Part shown: one piece after another, positions 1 to 8,859 of the stretch | How the letters are laid out: each line of letters starts with the position of its first letter | How positions within the stretch are numbered: the first letter of the stretch is position 1 | Origin: Vreelandella sp031769195 | Lineage (GTDB): Bacteria; Pseudomonadota; Gammaproteobacteria; Pseudomonadales; Halomonadaceae | Length of the DNA: 64,000 bases | Reading direction: 5' to 3' | Assembly (NCBI RefSeq): GCF_031769195.1 | Contig: NZ_JAVHNP010000004.1 | Location: 62,001-126,000, forward strand | The notes under the pieces: generated by a model | The model's input: only the letters and a program-made list of their open reading frames with translations | Told to the model about the DNA's origin: nothing | Database searches by the model: none | Position numbers and translations under genes: made by a program

Positions 1-272
1 ACTCTGCCTTTGGCATCAAACGCGACGCCCTCGGCGCGCAGCTTTTCATGCTGGCGTACCGCCCCGCCGTGGTCAGCCAGCTTTAGTGTCGACGCAATGA
101 CACGATGCCAGGGCAACTGGTGGCCATCGGGCAGGTGACGCATGGCAGACCCCACCATGCGTGCCGTGGCTCCTTCGGTCATCTTTGCGATGCGCCCGTA
201 GGTGGTGACCCGCCCCGCCGGAATCTGATCCACAATGGTGTAAATCTGTTCAAGCAGTTCAGGGCGGGGCAT
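1..272 (-). CDS. Alkyltransferase-like protein (ATL/YbaZ type), C-terminus cut by window edge
   Basis: The reading frame begins at the ATG at 270-272 and stays open for 90 codons to the left window edge, so the C-terminus is missing. The protein has the MGMT DNA-binding fold signature: a helix-turn-helix region with VTTYGRIA and then PWHRVI. In true O6-alkylguanine methyltransferases the motif is PCHRV with the alkyl-accepting cysteine. Here Trp replaces Cys, as in alkyltransferase-like proteins such as E. coli YbaZ. Those proteins bind alkylated guanine, do not repair it directly, and hand the lesion to nucleotide excision repair. An AGG lies about 8 nt upstream of the ATG. It is 29 bp upstream of azoR on the same strand, so the two may be co-transcribed. 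Confidence 0.85.
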   Translation of the reverse strand, partial: MPRPELLEQIYTIVDQIPAGRVTTYGRIAKMTEGATARMVGSAMRHLPDGHQLPWHRVIASTLKLADHGGAVRQHEKLRAEGVAFDAKGR

Positions 273-301
273 AACAACCTCGTTTGGCTTACAGCGTTGG
301 T

Positions 302-910
302 TTAAAGCGCGTCGACGAGCTGATCAATGGCTTGGAAAGCTTCTTTCAGCGCGGCATCACGGTGGGCGTCGCCCATGTTCAGACCTTCCGCAAACACCAC
401 TTCTACATCGCTGATCCCCATCAGGCCCAGCATGGTTTTCAGGTGCGGCGTTTGGCTATCGAACTCGGTACCGGCGTATTGACCGCCACGAGCAGCAAGA
501 ATAATGGCCCGCTTGCCTTCGATCAGACCCTGCGGCCCGTTCTCAGTGTAGCGGAAAGTTTCACCGGCGCGCAGCACGCGGTCGAACCACGCTTTCAGCT
601 GCGAAGGAATACCCAGGTTATACATCGGTACCGCCAACACCAACACATCGTTAGCACGCAGCTCTGCCAGCAGCTCGTCAGAGTGAGCGGCCAGCGCCTG
701 CTGCTCTGCCGTGCGCTCTTCAGCAGGGGTCTGCCAAGCGCCCAACTCTTCAATGGCAAGGTGCGGCAGTGTGTTGGCCACTACATCGCGGTGGGTCACG
801 GCGACGCCATCGCGTGCAGCCGCTTGGCGTTGGAAATGAGCGGCCAGCGCGTTGGATTGGCCGTTATCACCCAGAATGGAAGAGGTCACTAACAGAGCAC
901 GAGTGGTCAT
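302..910 (-). CDS. azoR: FMN-dependent NADH-azoreductase
   Basis: A 202-residue flavodoxin-like quinone reductase, close to the usual length of E. coli AzoR (201). The N-terminal LLVTSSILGDNGQSNALA is the FMN phosphate-binding region after the first strand. PMYNLGIPSQLKAWFDRVLR and the later RGGQYAG stretch are typical of the family. Such enzymes reduce quinones and azo compounds with two electrons, using NADH, in the cytoplasm as homodimers. AAGGA sits 6 nt before the ATG and supports this start. The ATL gene follows 29 bp downstream on the same strand. The upstream symporter gene is separated from it by a terminator-like hairpin, so azoR probably has its own promoter at 911-1020. Confidence 0.93.
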   Translation of the reverse strand: MTTRALLVTSSILGDNGQSNALAAHFQRQAAARDGVAVTHRDVVANTLPHLAIEELGAWQTPAEERTAEQQALAAHSDELLAELRANDVLVLAVPMYNLGIPSQLKAWFDRVLRAGETFRYTENGPQGLIEGKRAIILAARGGQYAGTEFDSQTPHLKTMLGLMGISDVEVVFAEGLNMGDAHRDAALKEAFQAIDQLVDAL

Positions 911-1025
911 GAAAATTCCTTAAAAATCAGAGGGAAGGTTAGGCGACATTCTACGTCGCTTTTTGGTAAACAAAAGCGCAACGTTTTCCGAGGTACATTC
1001 GACAAAATCGAATTATCTGCCCATG

Positions 1026-1071
1026 AAAAAGCCCCACATGACGCCGCTTTAAACGCAGCATCGTGTGGGGC
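1026..1071 (-). terminator. Rho-independent terminator behind the alanine symporter gene
   Basis: On the minus strand, GCCCCACA (1064-1071) pairs with TGTGGGGC (1031-1038), with further partial pairing inside the loop, and is followed directly by a run of five T (1026-1030). It lies 20 bp past the symporter stop codon. Confidence 0.8.
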
Positions 1072-1091
1072 GGATAACGCCTAACCTGTGA

Positions 1092-2543
1092 CTACTTCTT
1101 AGTTGGCCATGCGTTCGGGTCTACTTTCTTAGCCAGTTTCGGAAACTGGCTGGGGTCAAAGACCGGCTCTTTCCCGGCTTTTAACTGGGTGTCGTAATCC
1201 TTGAACAGCGCAAACGCGATAGGCGACAGCAGCAGAATCGCCACCAGGTTGATAATCGCCATCATGCCCATGGAGAGGTCCGCGAAGTTCCAGATCGCCC
1301 CCAGGCTTGCCACTGAACCCACCATGATCATACCCAACACGGCCAAGCGGTACAGCATCACCGCCAGCGGCGCACGACGGCCTGCCAGATACTCAATGTT
1401 GGATTCACCGTAGGAGTAATTGGCAATGACCGACGTGAAGGCAAACAGCAAAATGGCGATGGCGATAAACATGCCGCCCCAATCACCCACGTGGCTTGAG
1501 AGCGCCATTTGCGTTAGCTGAATGCCGTTATTCTCTTCACCCGCCAGCAGTTCCGGGCCTGCCATAATAATGATGGCCGCTGTTGCCGTACAAATCACCA
1601 GGGTATCCAGGAAAACCCCCAGCATTTGAATAAAGCCTTGGGCTGCCGGGTGATCTGGGCGAGTACTGGCGGTTGCTGCCGCGTTAGGCGCAGAGCCCAT
1701 GCCTGCCTCGTTGGAGAATAGACCGCGCTGAATGCCGTTCATAATCGCTTGGGAAATGGCATAGCCCATTGCCCCACCAGCGGCCTGCTCGATACCAAAA
1801 GCGCTCTGCACGATGGTCATGATCGCGGCGGGCAGGTCGCTGACATTCAGCGCCACGACCACCAGCGCCAAGATCAGGTAAAGCAGCGCCATAAGCGGCA
1901 CCACCAGCTCAGCGACTTTAGCAATCGACTTCAAACCACCGAAAATAATCGGCGCCACAATGGCCATCAGCACTAACCCCATGGCCCAGGTGGGAATGGC
2001 AAACGCCTGTTCCATGGCCTGGGCGATGGAGTTGGCCTGTACGCTATTAAACGCCAGTCCAAACGCGATAATCAGGCAGATAGAGAACAGCACCGCCAGC
2101 CAGCGAAGGCCTAATCCGCGCTCAATATAGCGCGCCGGGCCGCCACGAAAAGTGTTGTCGCCATGATCAGTTTTGTACGCCTGGGCCAACGTGGACTCCA
2201 CGAAGCTCGTGGCCATACCCACCATGGCCGTCATCCACATCCAGAAAATAGCCCCCGGGCCGCCGAAGTAGATGGCGACTGCAACCCCCGCGAGGTTCCC
2301 CGTCCCAACGCGGGCCGCTAAGCTGGTCGAGAGCGCCTGAAATGACGAAATACCGCCGTTAGACTGCCGGGAGCTGCGCAGCAGTTTGAACATATGACCG
2401 AAATAGCGAATCTGAACACCGCGCGTCATCACCGTGAAATAGAGGCCAGCACCGATGAGCAGATAAATCAGCACGCTGCCCCATAACAGCCCGTTGCCGC
2501 GATCCACCATCGCGGTCAACAGGGGAGGAAGAGTAAAATCCAT
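1092..2543 (-). CDS. Sodium:alanine symporter family (AGCS) transporter
   Basis: An inner-membrane protein of about 483 residues with some eleven hydrophobic segments. It carries AGCS signatures: SSFQALSTSLAARVGTGNLAG near residues 65-85 and QRGLFSNEAGMGSAP near the middle. Family members import alanine or glycine with Na+ (sometimes H+), which fits a salt-loving host. The frame can start at 2582, but the ATG at 2543 gives the N-terminus typical of the family (MDFTLPPLLTAMVDRGNGLL) and has AAGG about 10 nt upstream. It is a single-gene unit, closed downstream by the hairpin at 1026-1071. The exact amino acid cannot be read from sequence. Confidence 0.92.
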   Translation of the reverse strand: MDFTLPPLLTAMVDRGNGLLWGSVLIYLLIGAGLYFTVMTRGVQIRYFGHMFKLLRSSRQSNGGISSFQALSTSLAARVGTGNLAGVAVAIYFGGPGAIFWMWMTAMVGMATSFVESTLAQAYKTDHGDNTFRGGPARYIERGLGLRWLAVLFSICLIIAFGLAFNSVQANSIAQAMEQAFAIPTWAMGLVLMAIVAPIIFGGLKSIAKVAELVVPLMALLYLILALVVVALNVSDLPAAIMTIVQSAFGIEQAAGGAMGYAISQAIMNGIQRGLFSNEAGMGSAPNAAATASTRPDHPAAQGFIQMLGVFLDTLVICTATAAIIIMAGPELLAGEENNGIQLTQMALSSHVGDWGGMFIAIAILLFAFTSVIANYSYGESNIEYLAGRRAPLAVMLYRLAVLGMIMVGSVASLGAIWNFADLSMGMMAIINLVAILLLSPIAFALFKDYDTQLKAGKEPVFDPSQFPKLAKKVDPNAWPTKK

Positions 2544-2649
2544 ACCAAACACGCCTTTTTTGAAACAATGAAGGCGCATCATTCTTCACGGTTGCACCAA
2601 AATGGCAAGAAAAAGGGCAAATTTCCTGTCCAGCAGTCATAAACACTGC

Positions 2650-3513
2650 CTAAAGCGAGCTCGACAGCCACTCCCACACTTCATTCGCTTCCACCCTCAC
2701 CTGCCGCTTGCTAGGACGAACAAGCCAGAAGCGCTCGTCGCTGGGCACGTCGATATCAAACGGGGCGACCAAATCTTCGCGCTGATCCAACAAGCGCCGA
2801 TGGGTTAACGCCACTCCGCCGCCCTGACTGGCGAGCGCCAGCGTCATGACTTGGTTATCGCAGCTCAGCGACAGGCAGTCGGCTTCTAGATGCGGAACCC
2901 CAGCCGCCTGCAGCCAGCCGGGCCAGCCAACGCCAAAGCCCACCGCATGAAGCAGCGTATGCCCGGCCAAATCCTCAGGCGCGGCCAATGTACCCGCCAA
3001 AGCCGGGGAGCATACGGGCAGTAGCTGTTCATCCCCCAGCGGCAGCATCTCAAGCCCACTCCACTCGCCTCGGCCATAGCGAATTTCAATATCCGCCCCT
3101 TCGGGGCCAAAGTCGTCGGGCCAAATCGCGCTGACTAAACGCAGCAAAATATGCGGCTTTTGCCGATGCAGTGCCACAAGCCTTGGCGCAAGCCAAGATT
3201 GCTGAATGATCGGCGTTGCCCGCAGTGTCACTGGCCGCTCGCTGGTGGCACCAAACACTTCAGAGGTGCCCTCGCTAATGCGTGAAAACGCATCGTGAAT
3301 GCTGGGCAACCACGCCTGACCAGCGGGGGTGAGGGTTAGGCTTCGAGGGTGGCGAACGAAGAGTTTTTGGCCCAAACGATCCTCCAGCAGCCGGATGCGC
3401 TGACTAATCGCCGCTTGGGTAACACCCAGCTCAAGACCCGCCGCCGTAAAGCTAAGGGTGCGTGCTGCGGACTCAAATGCTTGAAGCCATAACAGAGGGG
3501 GTAACTGGCTCAT
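2650..3513 (-). CDS. LysR-family regulator, divergent from the butyrobetaine hydroxylase gene
   Basis: A 287-residue LysR-type regulator. The N-terminal winged helix-turn-helix runs over residues 5-65 (FESAARTLSFTAAGLELGVT, then QAAISQRIRLLEDRLGQKLF), and an effector-binding domain follows. The WLQAFESAAR start and helix pattern resemble the GcvA-like LysR subgroup. The gene is divergent from the hydroxylase at 3639, with about 125 bp between the two starts. LysR proteins commonly control the divergent neighbour, so it is a likely regulator of that gene and the following binding-protein gene. This role is inferred from position only. Confidence 0.88.
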   Translation of the reverse strand: MSQLPPLLWLQAFESAARTLSFTAAGLELGVTQAAISQRIRLLEDRLGQKLFVRHPRSLTLTPAGQAWLPSIHDAFSRISEGTSEVFGATSERPVTLRATPIIQQSWLAPRLVALHRQKPHILLRLVSAIWPDDFGPEGADIEIRYGRGEWSGLEMLPLGDEQLLPVCSPALAGTLAAPEDLAGHTLLHAVGFGVGWPGWLQAAGVPHLEADCLSLSCDNQVMTLALASQGGGVALTHRRLLDQREDLVAPFDIDVPSDERFWLVRPSKRQVRVEANEVWEWLSSSL

Positions 3514-3638
3514 GAAAAAGTAACCTATAAATTAAACAGGGTCTTTGGGGCCGGATTAATCGTTTGTCACTGTGGGGCGGACTCCGCATCCTAACAAGCG
3601 AACCAAGCAACACATCATCCACCCATAGTGAGGCCCCT

Positions 3639-4814
3639 ATGACGAGCGCACTAGCGTCTACGGAAAAGCGTTCTGCCCCTCAGATGAGCGAACTAACGCC
3701 CTATGAACACGGCCCGGCACTTAGCAATGCCACGCTAACCGACAGCGCCCTTGCGCTTACTTGGTACGACGGTACGCGAACCACGCTGCCACTGCTATGG
3801 CTTCGCGACCACTGCGCCTGCTCAGCCTGCCGCCATCCCCAAACCCGCGAGCGTCTCTACCTACCGCTGGAAGAGATCGAACAGGCTCCCCGCATTACCT
3901 TGGCAGAGGGCCACCTCTATTTACAGTGGCAAGACGGCCATATGAGCGCCTTTCATAGCGGCTGGCTTTACCAGCGCCGCCCGGAAGCTCCCCGCCTCTC
4001 CTCCCTGCCGGCCCCGCAGCCTTGGCGCGATGACTTCTTCCCCGAGCGTATCTGCCACGCTGACTTTTTCACGCCGGAAGGTGAGAAAGCGTGGTTAACG
4101 GCCCTGCTACGGGACGGCTTAGCGCTGATTACCGATGCACCGCTGGTTGAGGAAGAAGTTAGCCGTTTAGCCGAGCGGATTGGCCCTCAACGCGCCACTA
4201 ACTTCGGCGGTCGCTTTAATGTTCGCTCGAAGCCCAATCCTAACAATGCGGCCTATACCGCCGTTGGGCTTCCGCTGCATATCGACCTACCCAACTGGCA
4301 ACAGCCGCCGGATATCCAACTGCTTTACTGCCTGCAAAACGATGCCAGCGGCGGTGAGTCGCTTTTTGCCGACGGCGCCCGGGTCATCAATGCCCTCCGC
4401 GAGCAAGACCCGGAGGCGCTCGTTATCCTTAGCGAAACCCCCATCGATTTTCGCTTTCAGGACGACAATCATGATATCGCCATCCAAGCTCCCGTGATCC
4501 GTTTGGATCGCCAGGGAGAGCTTGTTCAGATGCGCCTCAATAATTGGATACGCGACACGCTCCACTTGCCCGCGGAAAAAATGGCGGCTTGGTATCGCGC
4601 CTATAAAGTGCTGTGGCAGCTGTTCCATAGCCATGCTCACCAGTTGGAGTTCACTCTAGCGCCAGGGCAGATGGTGGCCTTCGACAACCGTCGCGTATTG
4701 CATGGCCGCCGTGAGTTCGACCCCAATAGCGGCGCTCGCCATCTTCAGGGCACTTATCTAGACCGCGACATGCTGGCATCGCGCCTGCGTGTGCTTGCCC
4801 GCACCACCGCGTAA
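3639..4814 (+). CDS. Gamma-butyrobetaine hydroxylase-type 2-oxoglutarate/Fe(II) dioxygenase
   Basis: A 391-residue enzyme. It has the short N-terminal zinc-binding domain of butyrobetaine hydroxylases (H58-C59, C61, C64, H66 in RDHCACSACRH) followed by a TauD-type dioxygenase fold. The iron ligands are H214 and D216 (LPLHIDLPNW) and H355 (RRVLHGRREF), with R358 and later arginines placed to bind 2-oxoglutarate. The family converts gamma-butyrobetaine to L-carnitine. The frame opens at 3564, but GAGG lies 5 nt before the ATG at 3639, which also fits the family N-terminus. A periplasmic betaine/carnitine-type binding protein follows 32 bp downstream, so uptake and hydroxylation are probably co-expressed. 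A related trimethyl-amine substrate cannot be excluded. Confidence 0.9.
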   Translation: MTSALASTEKRSAPQMSELTPYEHGPALSNATLTDSALALTWYDGTRTTLPLLWLRDHCACSACRHPQTRERLYLPLEEIEQAPRITLAEGHLYLQWQDGHMSAFHSGWLYQRRPEAPRLSSLPAPQPWRDDFFPERICHADFFTPEGEKAWLTALLRDGLALITDAPLVEEEVSRLAERIGPQRATNFGGRFNVRSKPNPNNAAYTAVGLPLHIDLPNWQQPPDIQLLYCLQNDASGGESLFADGARVINALREQDPEALVILSETPIDFRFQDDNHDIAIQAPVIRLDRQGELVQMRLNNWIRDTLHLPAEKMAAWYRAYKVLWQLFHSHAHQLEFTLAPGQMVAFDNRRVLHGRREFDPNSGARHLQGTYLDRDMLASRLRVLARTTA

Positions 4815-4846
4815 TCACAATAACCCAAGCAAGGAGATCCCCTTTT

Positions 4847-5785
4847 ATGACGCGCTTAACCCGTCCCCTCGTTTCTACCATTGCCCTAAGCCTGGCTGGC
4901 TTTACCGCCCAAACCGCCATGGCCGACGATGCCACGCTGGATTTCGGCGTACCCGCTTGGCCCGGCATTACGGTGAAAACCGAAATTGCCGAGCAGTTGC
5001 TTAACCCGCTGGGCTACGACACCCAAACCCATGAAATTGGCCTGCAGGTGATTTATCAAGGCATGGAAAACGGCGACGTTGATGCCTTCCTGGGTGCCTG
5101 GCTACCCGCGCAAAAAGAGATGTTTGAGCCGCGTAAAGCCTCCGGCGTATTGGTTGATGTGGCCAATAATGTAGACGGCGCGCAAATGACCCTGGCGGTT
5201 CCTACTTATCTTTATGAGCGCGGCATTCAAAGCTTTGCGGATCTAGACGCTCACCGTGACGACTTCAACGGCCAGATTTATGGGTTTGGGGCAGGATCAG
5301 CGGCGAGCGAGATTCTGCACAACGCCATTGATAACGACACATGGGGCCTGGGCGATTGGAGCGTGGTGGATACCAGCGAAGTGGGCATGCTCTCTGCAGC
5401 GCAAGACGCGATCTCCAGAGAAGAGGCCATTGTGTGGGTCGGCTGGACGCCCCACTGGATGAACCTTGAGCTACCCATGAGCTACCTGAAAGACCCGGAA
5501 AACCTGTTTGGTGAGAACAACGGCGAAAGCGATGTGCGCACTCTACTGCGCAGCGACTTCGCCGACGCCCACCCTGCACTGGTCACCTTCTTTGAGCAGT
5601 TGAGCTTCACCGCCGACGAGCAGAGCTGGATGATTCAAGCGTTTGGTCAAGAAGAACGCGACCTAACAGAAGTGGCCCAGCAGTGGATCAGTGAGCACCC
5701 GGAGCGCGTCGAAGCCATGCTCGCAGGCGTGACCACAACCGAAGGCGAGCCCGCGTGGCCGATCATTGAGGAGCGCCTGCAGTAA
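4847..5785 (+). CDS. Periplasmic glycine betaine/carnitine-type ABC substrate-binding protein (OpuAC/ProX family)
   Basis: A 312-residue secreted binding protein with a clear Sec signal peptide ending near AMADDATL. It has the OpuAC fold pattern, with tryptophans placed to form an aromatic cage for quaternary amines (VPAWPGIT, FLGAWLPAQ, VWVGWTPHWM). It should deliver betaine, choline or carnitine to an ABC permease. No permease or ATPase gene is nearby, so it either feeds a transporter encoded elsewhere or serves as an extra receptor, as CaiX-like proteins do in Pseudomonas. AGGAG precedes the ATG. The hydroxylase gene just upstream makes a carnitine/butyrobetaine ligand the best guess. Confidence 0.88.
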   Translation: MTRLTRPLVSTIALSLAGFTAQTAMADDATLDFGVPAWPGITVKTEIAEQLLNPLGYDTQTHEIGLQVIYQGMENGDVDAFLGAWLPAQKEMFEPRKASGVLVDVANNVDGAQMTLAVPTYLYERGIQSFADLDAHRDDFNGQIYGFGAGSAASEILHNAIDNDTWGLGDWSVVDTSEVGMLSAAQDAISREEAIVWVGWTPHWMNLELPMSYLKDPENLFGENNGESDVRTLLRSDFADAHPALVTFFEQLSFTADEQSWMIQAFGQEERDLTEVAQQWISEHPERVEAMLAGVTTTEGEPAWPIIEERLQ

Positions 5786-5852
5786 CAGGCAATTCACCCC
5801 ATCGCGGCAGTGACGTATGCTGTCGCTCTATACATATACGCGGTGGGAAGAG

Positions 5853-6548
5853 ATGTCACGGACGTTACTCAAAGGCATAGGACTGCTTACCGCTCTGGTG
5901 GTGCTAGGGTTAATGTGGCGCTACCTGCAGCAGCAGGGGCTGCTCACCCAGGCGCACCTTGAAGAACTCACAACGACGATTAGCCAGTGGCAGCAAGCCC
6001 CCTGGATGTTTGCCGCTGTGATGGCTGTTTACATCGGCTCGCTGTTAGTGATGTTTCCACTCAGCCTGCTGGTGGTGCTGACTGGCCTGCTGTTTGGCCC
6101 TGTATGGGGCTTAGCTTACGCCACCCTGGGAACGCTGAGTTCATCGGTTGTCTCTTATTGGGTAGGCCATTGGCTGGGGCGAGACGCGCTGATGCGCTAC
6201 GGAGGCCGCCACCTGCGCGGCCTTTCGGGCTATCTTTCTAAGCGCGGCATTCGCACCATGACGGTGATCAACCTGCTGCCCCTCGCCCCCTTTACGCTGA
6301 CCAATATGCTGGCCGGGGCGTTTCACCTTAATTTCCGTGATTACATGATCGGCTCTGCCCTTGGCATCGTGCCGGGGCTTGCGGCGGTGATTCTGCTCGG
6401 TAGCCAGCTAGGCGCGCTGTTCACCGCCGCCTCCAAGCAAGAGCTCGCGCTGGCGGTGGCGGGGTTAATCGCAGGCGTCGGCCTGCTCTGGTTACTCAAG
6501 CGCGTGGCCACAGCCCGTACCGGTAAAGGGAAACACACTGACACCTAA
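5853..6548 (+). CDS. TVP38/TMEM64 (DedA-like, SNARE-associated) membrane protein
   Basis: About 231 residues and five or six hydrophobic segments. The conserved VTGLLFGPVWGLAYATLGT motif is followed by a loop with VGHWLGRDALMRYGG and then LLPLAPFTLTNMLAGAF, which is the SNARE-assoc/VTT domain pattern. Family members are inner-membrane proteins, several of which are implicated in lipid scrambling or small-ion transport; the substrate here is unknown. The frame opens at 5817. The ATG at 5853, preceded by GGGAAGAG, gives the usual short cytoplasmic N-terminus and is preferred. It ends 6 bp from the convergent glycosyltransferase gene. Confidence 0.85.
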   Translation: MSRTLLKGIGLLTALVVLGLMWRYLQQQGLLTQAHLEELTTTISQWQQAPWMFAAVMAVYIGSLLVMFPLSLLVVLTGLLFGPVWGLAYATLGTLSSSVVSYWVGHWLGRDALMRYGGRHLRGLSGYLSKRGIRTMTVINLLPLAPFTLTNMLAGAFHLNFRDYMIGSALGIVPGLAAVILLGSQLGALFTAASKQELALAVAGLIAGVGLLWLLKRVATARTGKGKHTDT

Positions 6549-6554
6549 GCAGGC

Positions 6555-8819
6555 TCAATCGTTGTTGCGCGAGCGGTTGCCCTGCTGAGAGTCCTGTTTG
6601 GCCAACACCTCGGCGTAAAAGTGCGCCACAGCACCCGCAAACTTGGCAATGTCGTAATCCGCTGCAAAGGCTTTGGCTTGGCTACCCAGGCTGTCACACA
6701 GCGCCGCATCCTGGGCTAGCTCGATCACTCGTTGCCCCCATTTCTGACGGTTTTGCGGCGTTTTATAGCCGTTGTGACCATCGCGTACCACGTCGTCAAT
6801 CCCGCTTGAGCGCACAGCGACCACCGGCAATCCTGCGGCCATCGCCTCTAAAATCACCATGCCCTGGGTTTCGGAGGTAGAAGCAAACACAAACACATCA
6901 CCTACGTGATAGTAGAGCGCCATTTCCTCGGGGGGCACCGCCCCCACCAGCGTTACCTGTGCATCCAAACCCAACGTCTTAATCTGCGTTTGAATCGCTC
7001 GGCGGTCCGGCCCATCGCCCACCAGCAGCAGGCGCAGAGACGTTTTACCCTGGCGCTTTAAGTCCGCCAGCGCTTCCAGCATAAAGCCGATGTTCTTCTC
7101 CTTGCTGATGCGAGAAACGCTGACCAGCACCGTATCGTTGGTGTCGATATCTAACTGCTGGCGCAGCGACGCCACCGCCTCGTCATCGGCGTTCGCAAAG
7201 CGTGCGGCATCAATCCCAGTAGGCTGCACCAACGTCGGCGTTTTCACCCCAATCATGCGCAGGTACTCCTCCGCCGAGTAGGTTGGCACAATGACCCCCT
7301 GACAGCGGTTAGAGAAACGCTTAATCAAATAGTGAGAAATCAGATTGCGGAACAGCGCCCCCGGCAGCGGCACAAAATGCGCATAGTGCTCCAGGCGCGT
7401 GTGATAGGTATAGATCACCGGCACTTTTAGCCTGCGGCCCATCCAAAGCCCCATCGACCCCAGCCAAAACGGGTGGTGAACGTGAATCACATCGGGCTTG
7501 AACTCACGCAGGCAGCGGCGAAAACGCGCGCTCAACGGGTTGGTTAAACGAAACTCCTGCTTTTCGCCAAAGGCCATCAGCGTGGGTACCCGCAAGATAG
7601 TGTCATCATCTTGCCAAGACTCTCGATAGCGGGGCACCAATAGCTGAACACGGTGGTTAAGGTCCCCCAACCCCTGTCGCAGTCGCTCCACAGAGACCGA
7701 CACGCCAGAAACAAACGGAAAATAGTTGTTCGACACCATCGCCACCCGCAAGCTTTTTTCCAGATAAGGCGAGGGGTCGATATCGAAATCGGGATAGTAA
7801 TCCCGCTCTTCGAAAATCAGCCGATACAGGCGCATGGCCAGTAGCGCTAACAGACCAACAATCAGCAGAAAGCGGGGGTAGCTAACGTAGAAAAACGCGT
7901 AAATAGTGGAGCCGACGCTGCTCAGCATGCGCCACCAACCGGGGCGGTCGACGTTTAAGCGCACGGGCGAAATGCCGACACTATCATTCGCCACCTCGAC
8001 CACGACATAGTGGTGAAAGCTCTCATCCGCATCCAACAGCAGGCCACCTGCGCCCCCGGTGGTCACGTAGTTCACCCCATTCACGGTTTGCTGAGAGTAC
8101 AGCGAGAGGTTCGCGGAAAACACCGTATCGACCTGATACCGCTCGGCCAAGCCCATAATGCCCTCGGCAAGCCGGGGGTCGTTGAGGTAGTTATCCTCTT
8201 CAAACAGCGGCGCATCGTGAATCACGTTATGTAGCGGGAGGCCCACGAAAACAAAACGGTGGGCAGCATCAGAAGCCGCCAACTCACGCTCTAGCCAATC
8301 CAACTGCCAGGAGGTAGAGGACTTGCCCGTGCCATCTAGAAAAATAAAGTGGCTGTTACCCGCCACAAACGAATAAAAGTGCGGGCCAAAGTAGTCGTAA
8401 AACAGGTAGCTGCCAAAATCGCTGTCTTCGTTATCACCGTAGGTCAACAGATAAGGCATATCGAGCATCTCTAGGCTGTGGTAAATCGCCTGATAGCTCT
8501 CCTGCTGGCCGCCGCTGACCGCGTTACCCGCCGACACCATAAAATCAATATCGCCTTGGTTGAGCAGCGGGATAATTTCGTCCTGAAAGACGTTCACCGA
8601 GTTATTGATATTGCCCACCACGGCAAAGCGGTAAGCTTCCCGCCCTGACAGCCGCTCGCGTATATCGGCCACCTCTACGGTATGCAGCGACTCAAATTCA
8701 GGCTCAGCCACATAGAGCCACACCTGATGAATAATAAGACCTGCGACCAGCGCAAGGTTCAACACAAAAAACAGCCTCAACCAGCGCTGGCGGGAGAGGC
8801 GAAAAAGACGTCGAGGCAT
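6555..8819 (-). CDS. Membrane-anchored GT4 glycosyltransferase fused to a degenerate metallophosphoesterase-like domain
   Basis: A 754-residue, two-part protein. Residues 11-37 form a first membrane helix. Residues 60-285 follow the calcineurin-like phosphoesterase pattern, and a second hydrophobic stretch (about 302-332) leads into a GT-B glycosyltransferase of family 4 (about 356-740). The transferase half has HVHHPFWLGSMGLWMGRR, VIVPTYSAEEYL, LVSVSRISKEKN and the donor-binding ETQGMVILEAMAAGLPVVA stretch, as in lipid and capsule mannosyl- or galactosyltransferases. In the phosphoesterase half every metal-ligand motif is altered (GN70, GN99, GDNE at 128-131, GLPLHN at 193-198, SANLSL at 235-240), so it is probably catalytically dead. 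A membrane glycolipid product is the likeliest role. YjbQ lies 41 bp upstream. Confidence 0.85.
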   Translation of the reverse strand: MPRRLFRLSRQRWLRLFFVLNLALVAGLIIHQVWLYVAEPEFESLHTVEVADIRERLSGREAYRFAVVGNINNSVNVFQDEIIPLLNQGDIDFMVSAGNAVSGGQQESYQAIYHSLEMLDMPYLLTYGDNEDSDFGSYLFYDYFGPHFYSFVAGNSHFIFLDGTGKSSTSWQLDWLERELAASDAAHRFVFVGLPLHNVIHDAPLFEEDNYLNDPRLAEGIMGLAERYQVDTVFSANLSLYSQQTVNGVNYVTTGGAGGLLLDADESFHHYVVVEVANDSVGISPVRLNVDRPGWWRMLSSVGSTIYAFFYVSYPRFLLIVGLLALLAMRLYRLIFEERDYYPDFDIDPSPYLEKSLRVAMVSNNYFPFVSGVSVSVERLRQGLGDLNHRVQLLVPRYRESWQDDDTILRVPTLMAFGEKQEFRLTNPLSARFRRCLREFKPDVIHVHHPFWLGSMGLWMGRRLKVPVIYTYHTRLEHYAHFVPLPGALFRNLISHYLIKRFSNRCQGVIVPTYSAEEYLRMIGVKTPTLVQPTGIDAARFANADDEAVASLRQQLDIDTNDTVLVSVSRISKEKNIGFMLEALADLKRQGKTSLRLLLVGDGPDRRAIQTQIKTLGLDAQVTLVGAVPPEEMALYYHVGDVFVFASTSETQGMVILEAMAAGLPVVAVRSSGIDDVVRDGHNGYKTPQNRQKWGQRVIELAQDAALCDSLGSQAKAFAADYDIAKFAGAVAHFYAEVLAKQDSQQGNRSRNND

Positions 8820-8859
8820 GTAAGGCGCTTATCTCAAAAGGTCATCCAGTAGGCGGTCG

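Noticed and set aside
284..892. A 202-codon plus-strand frame opposite azoR
   Set aside because: It is the antisense shadow of azoR, which has clear family motifs and a ribosome site.
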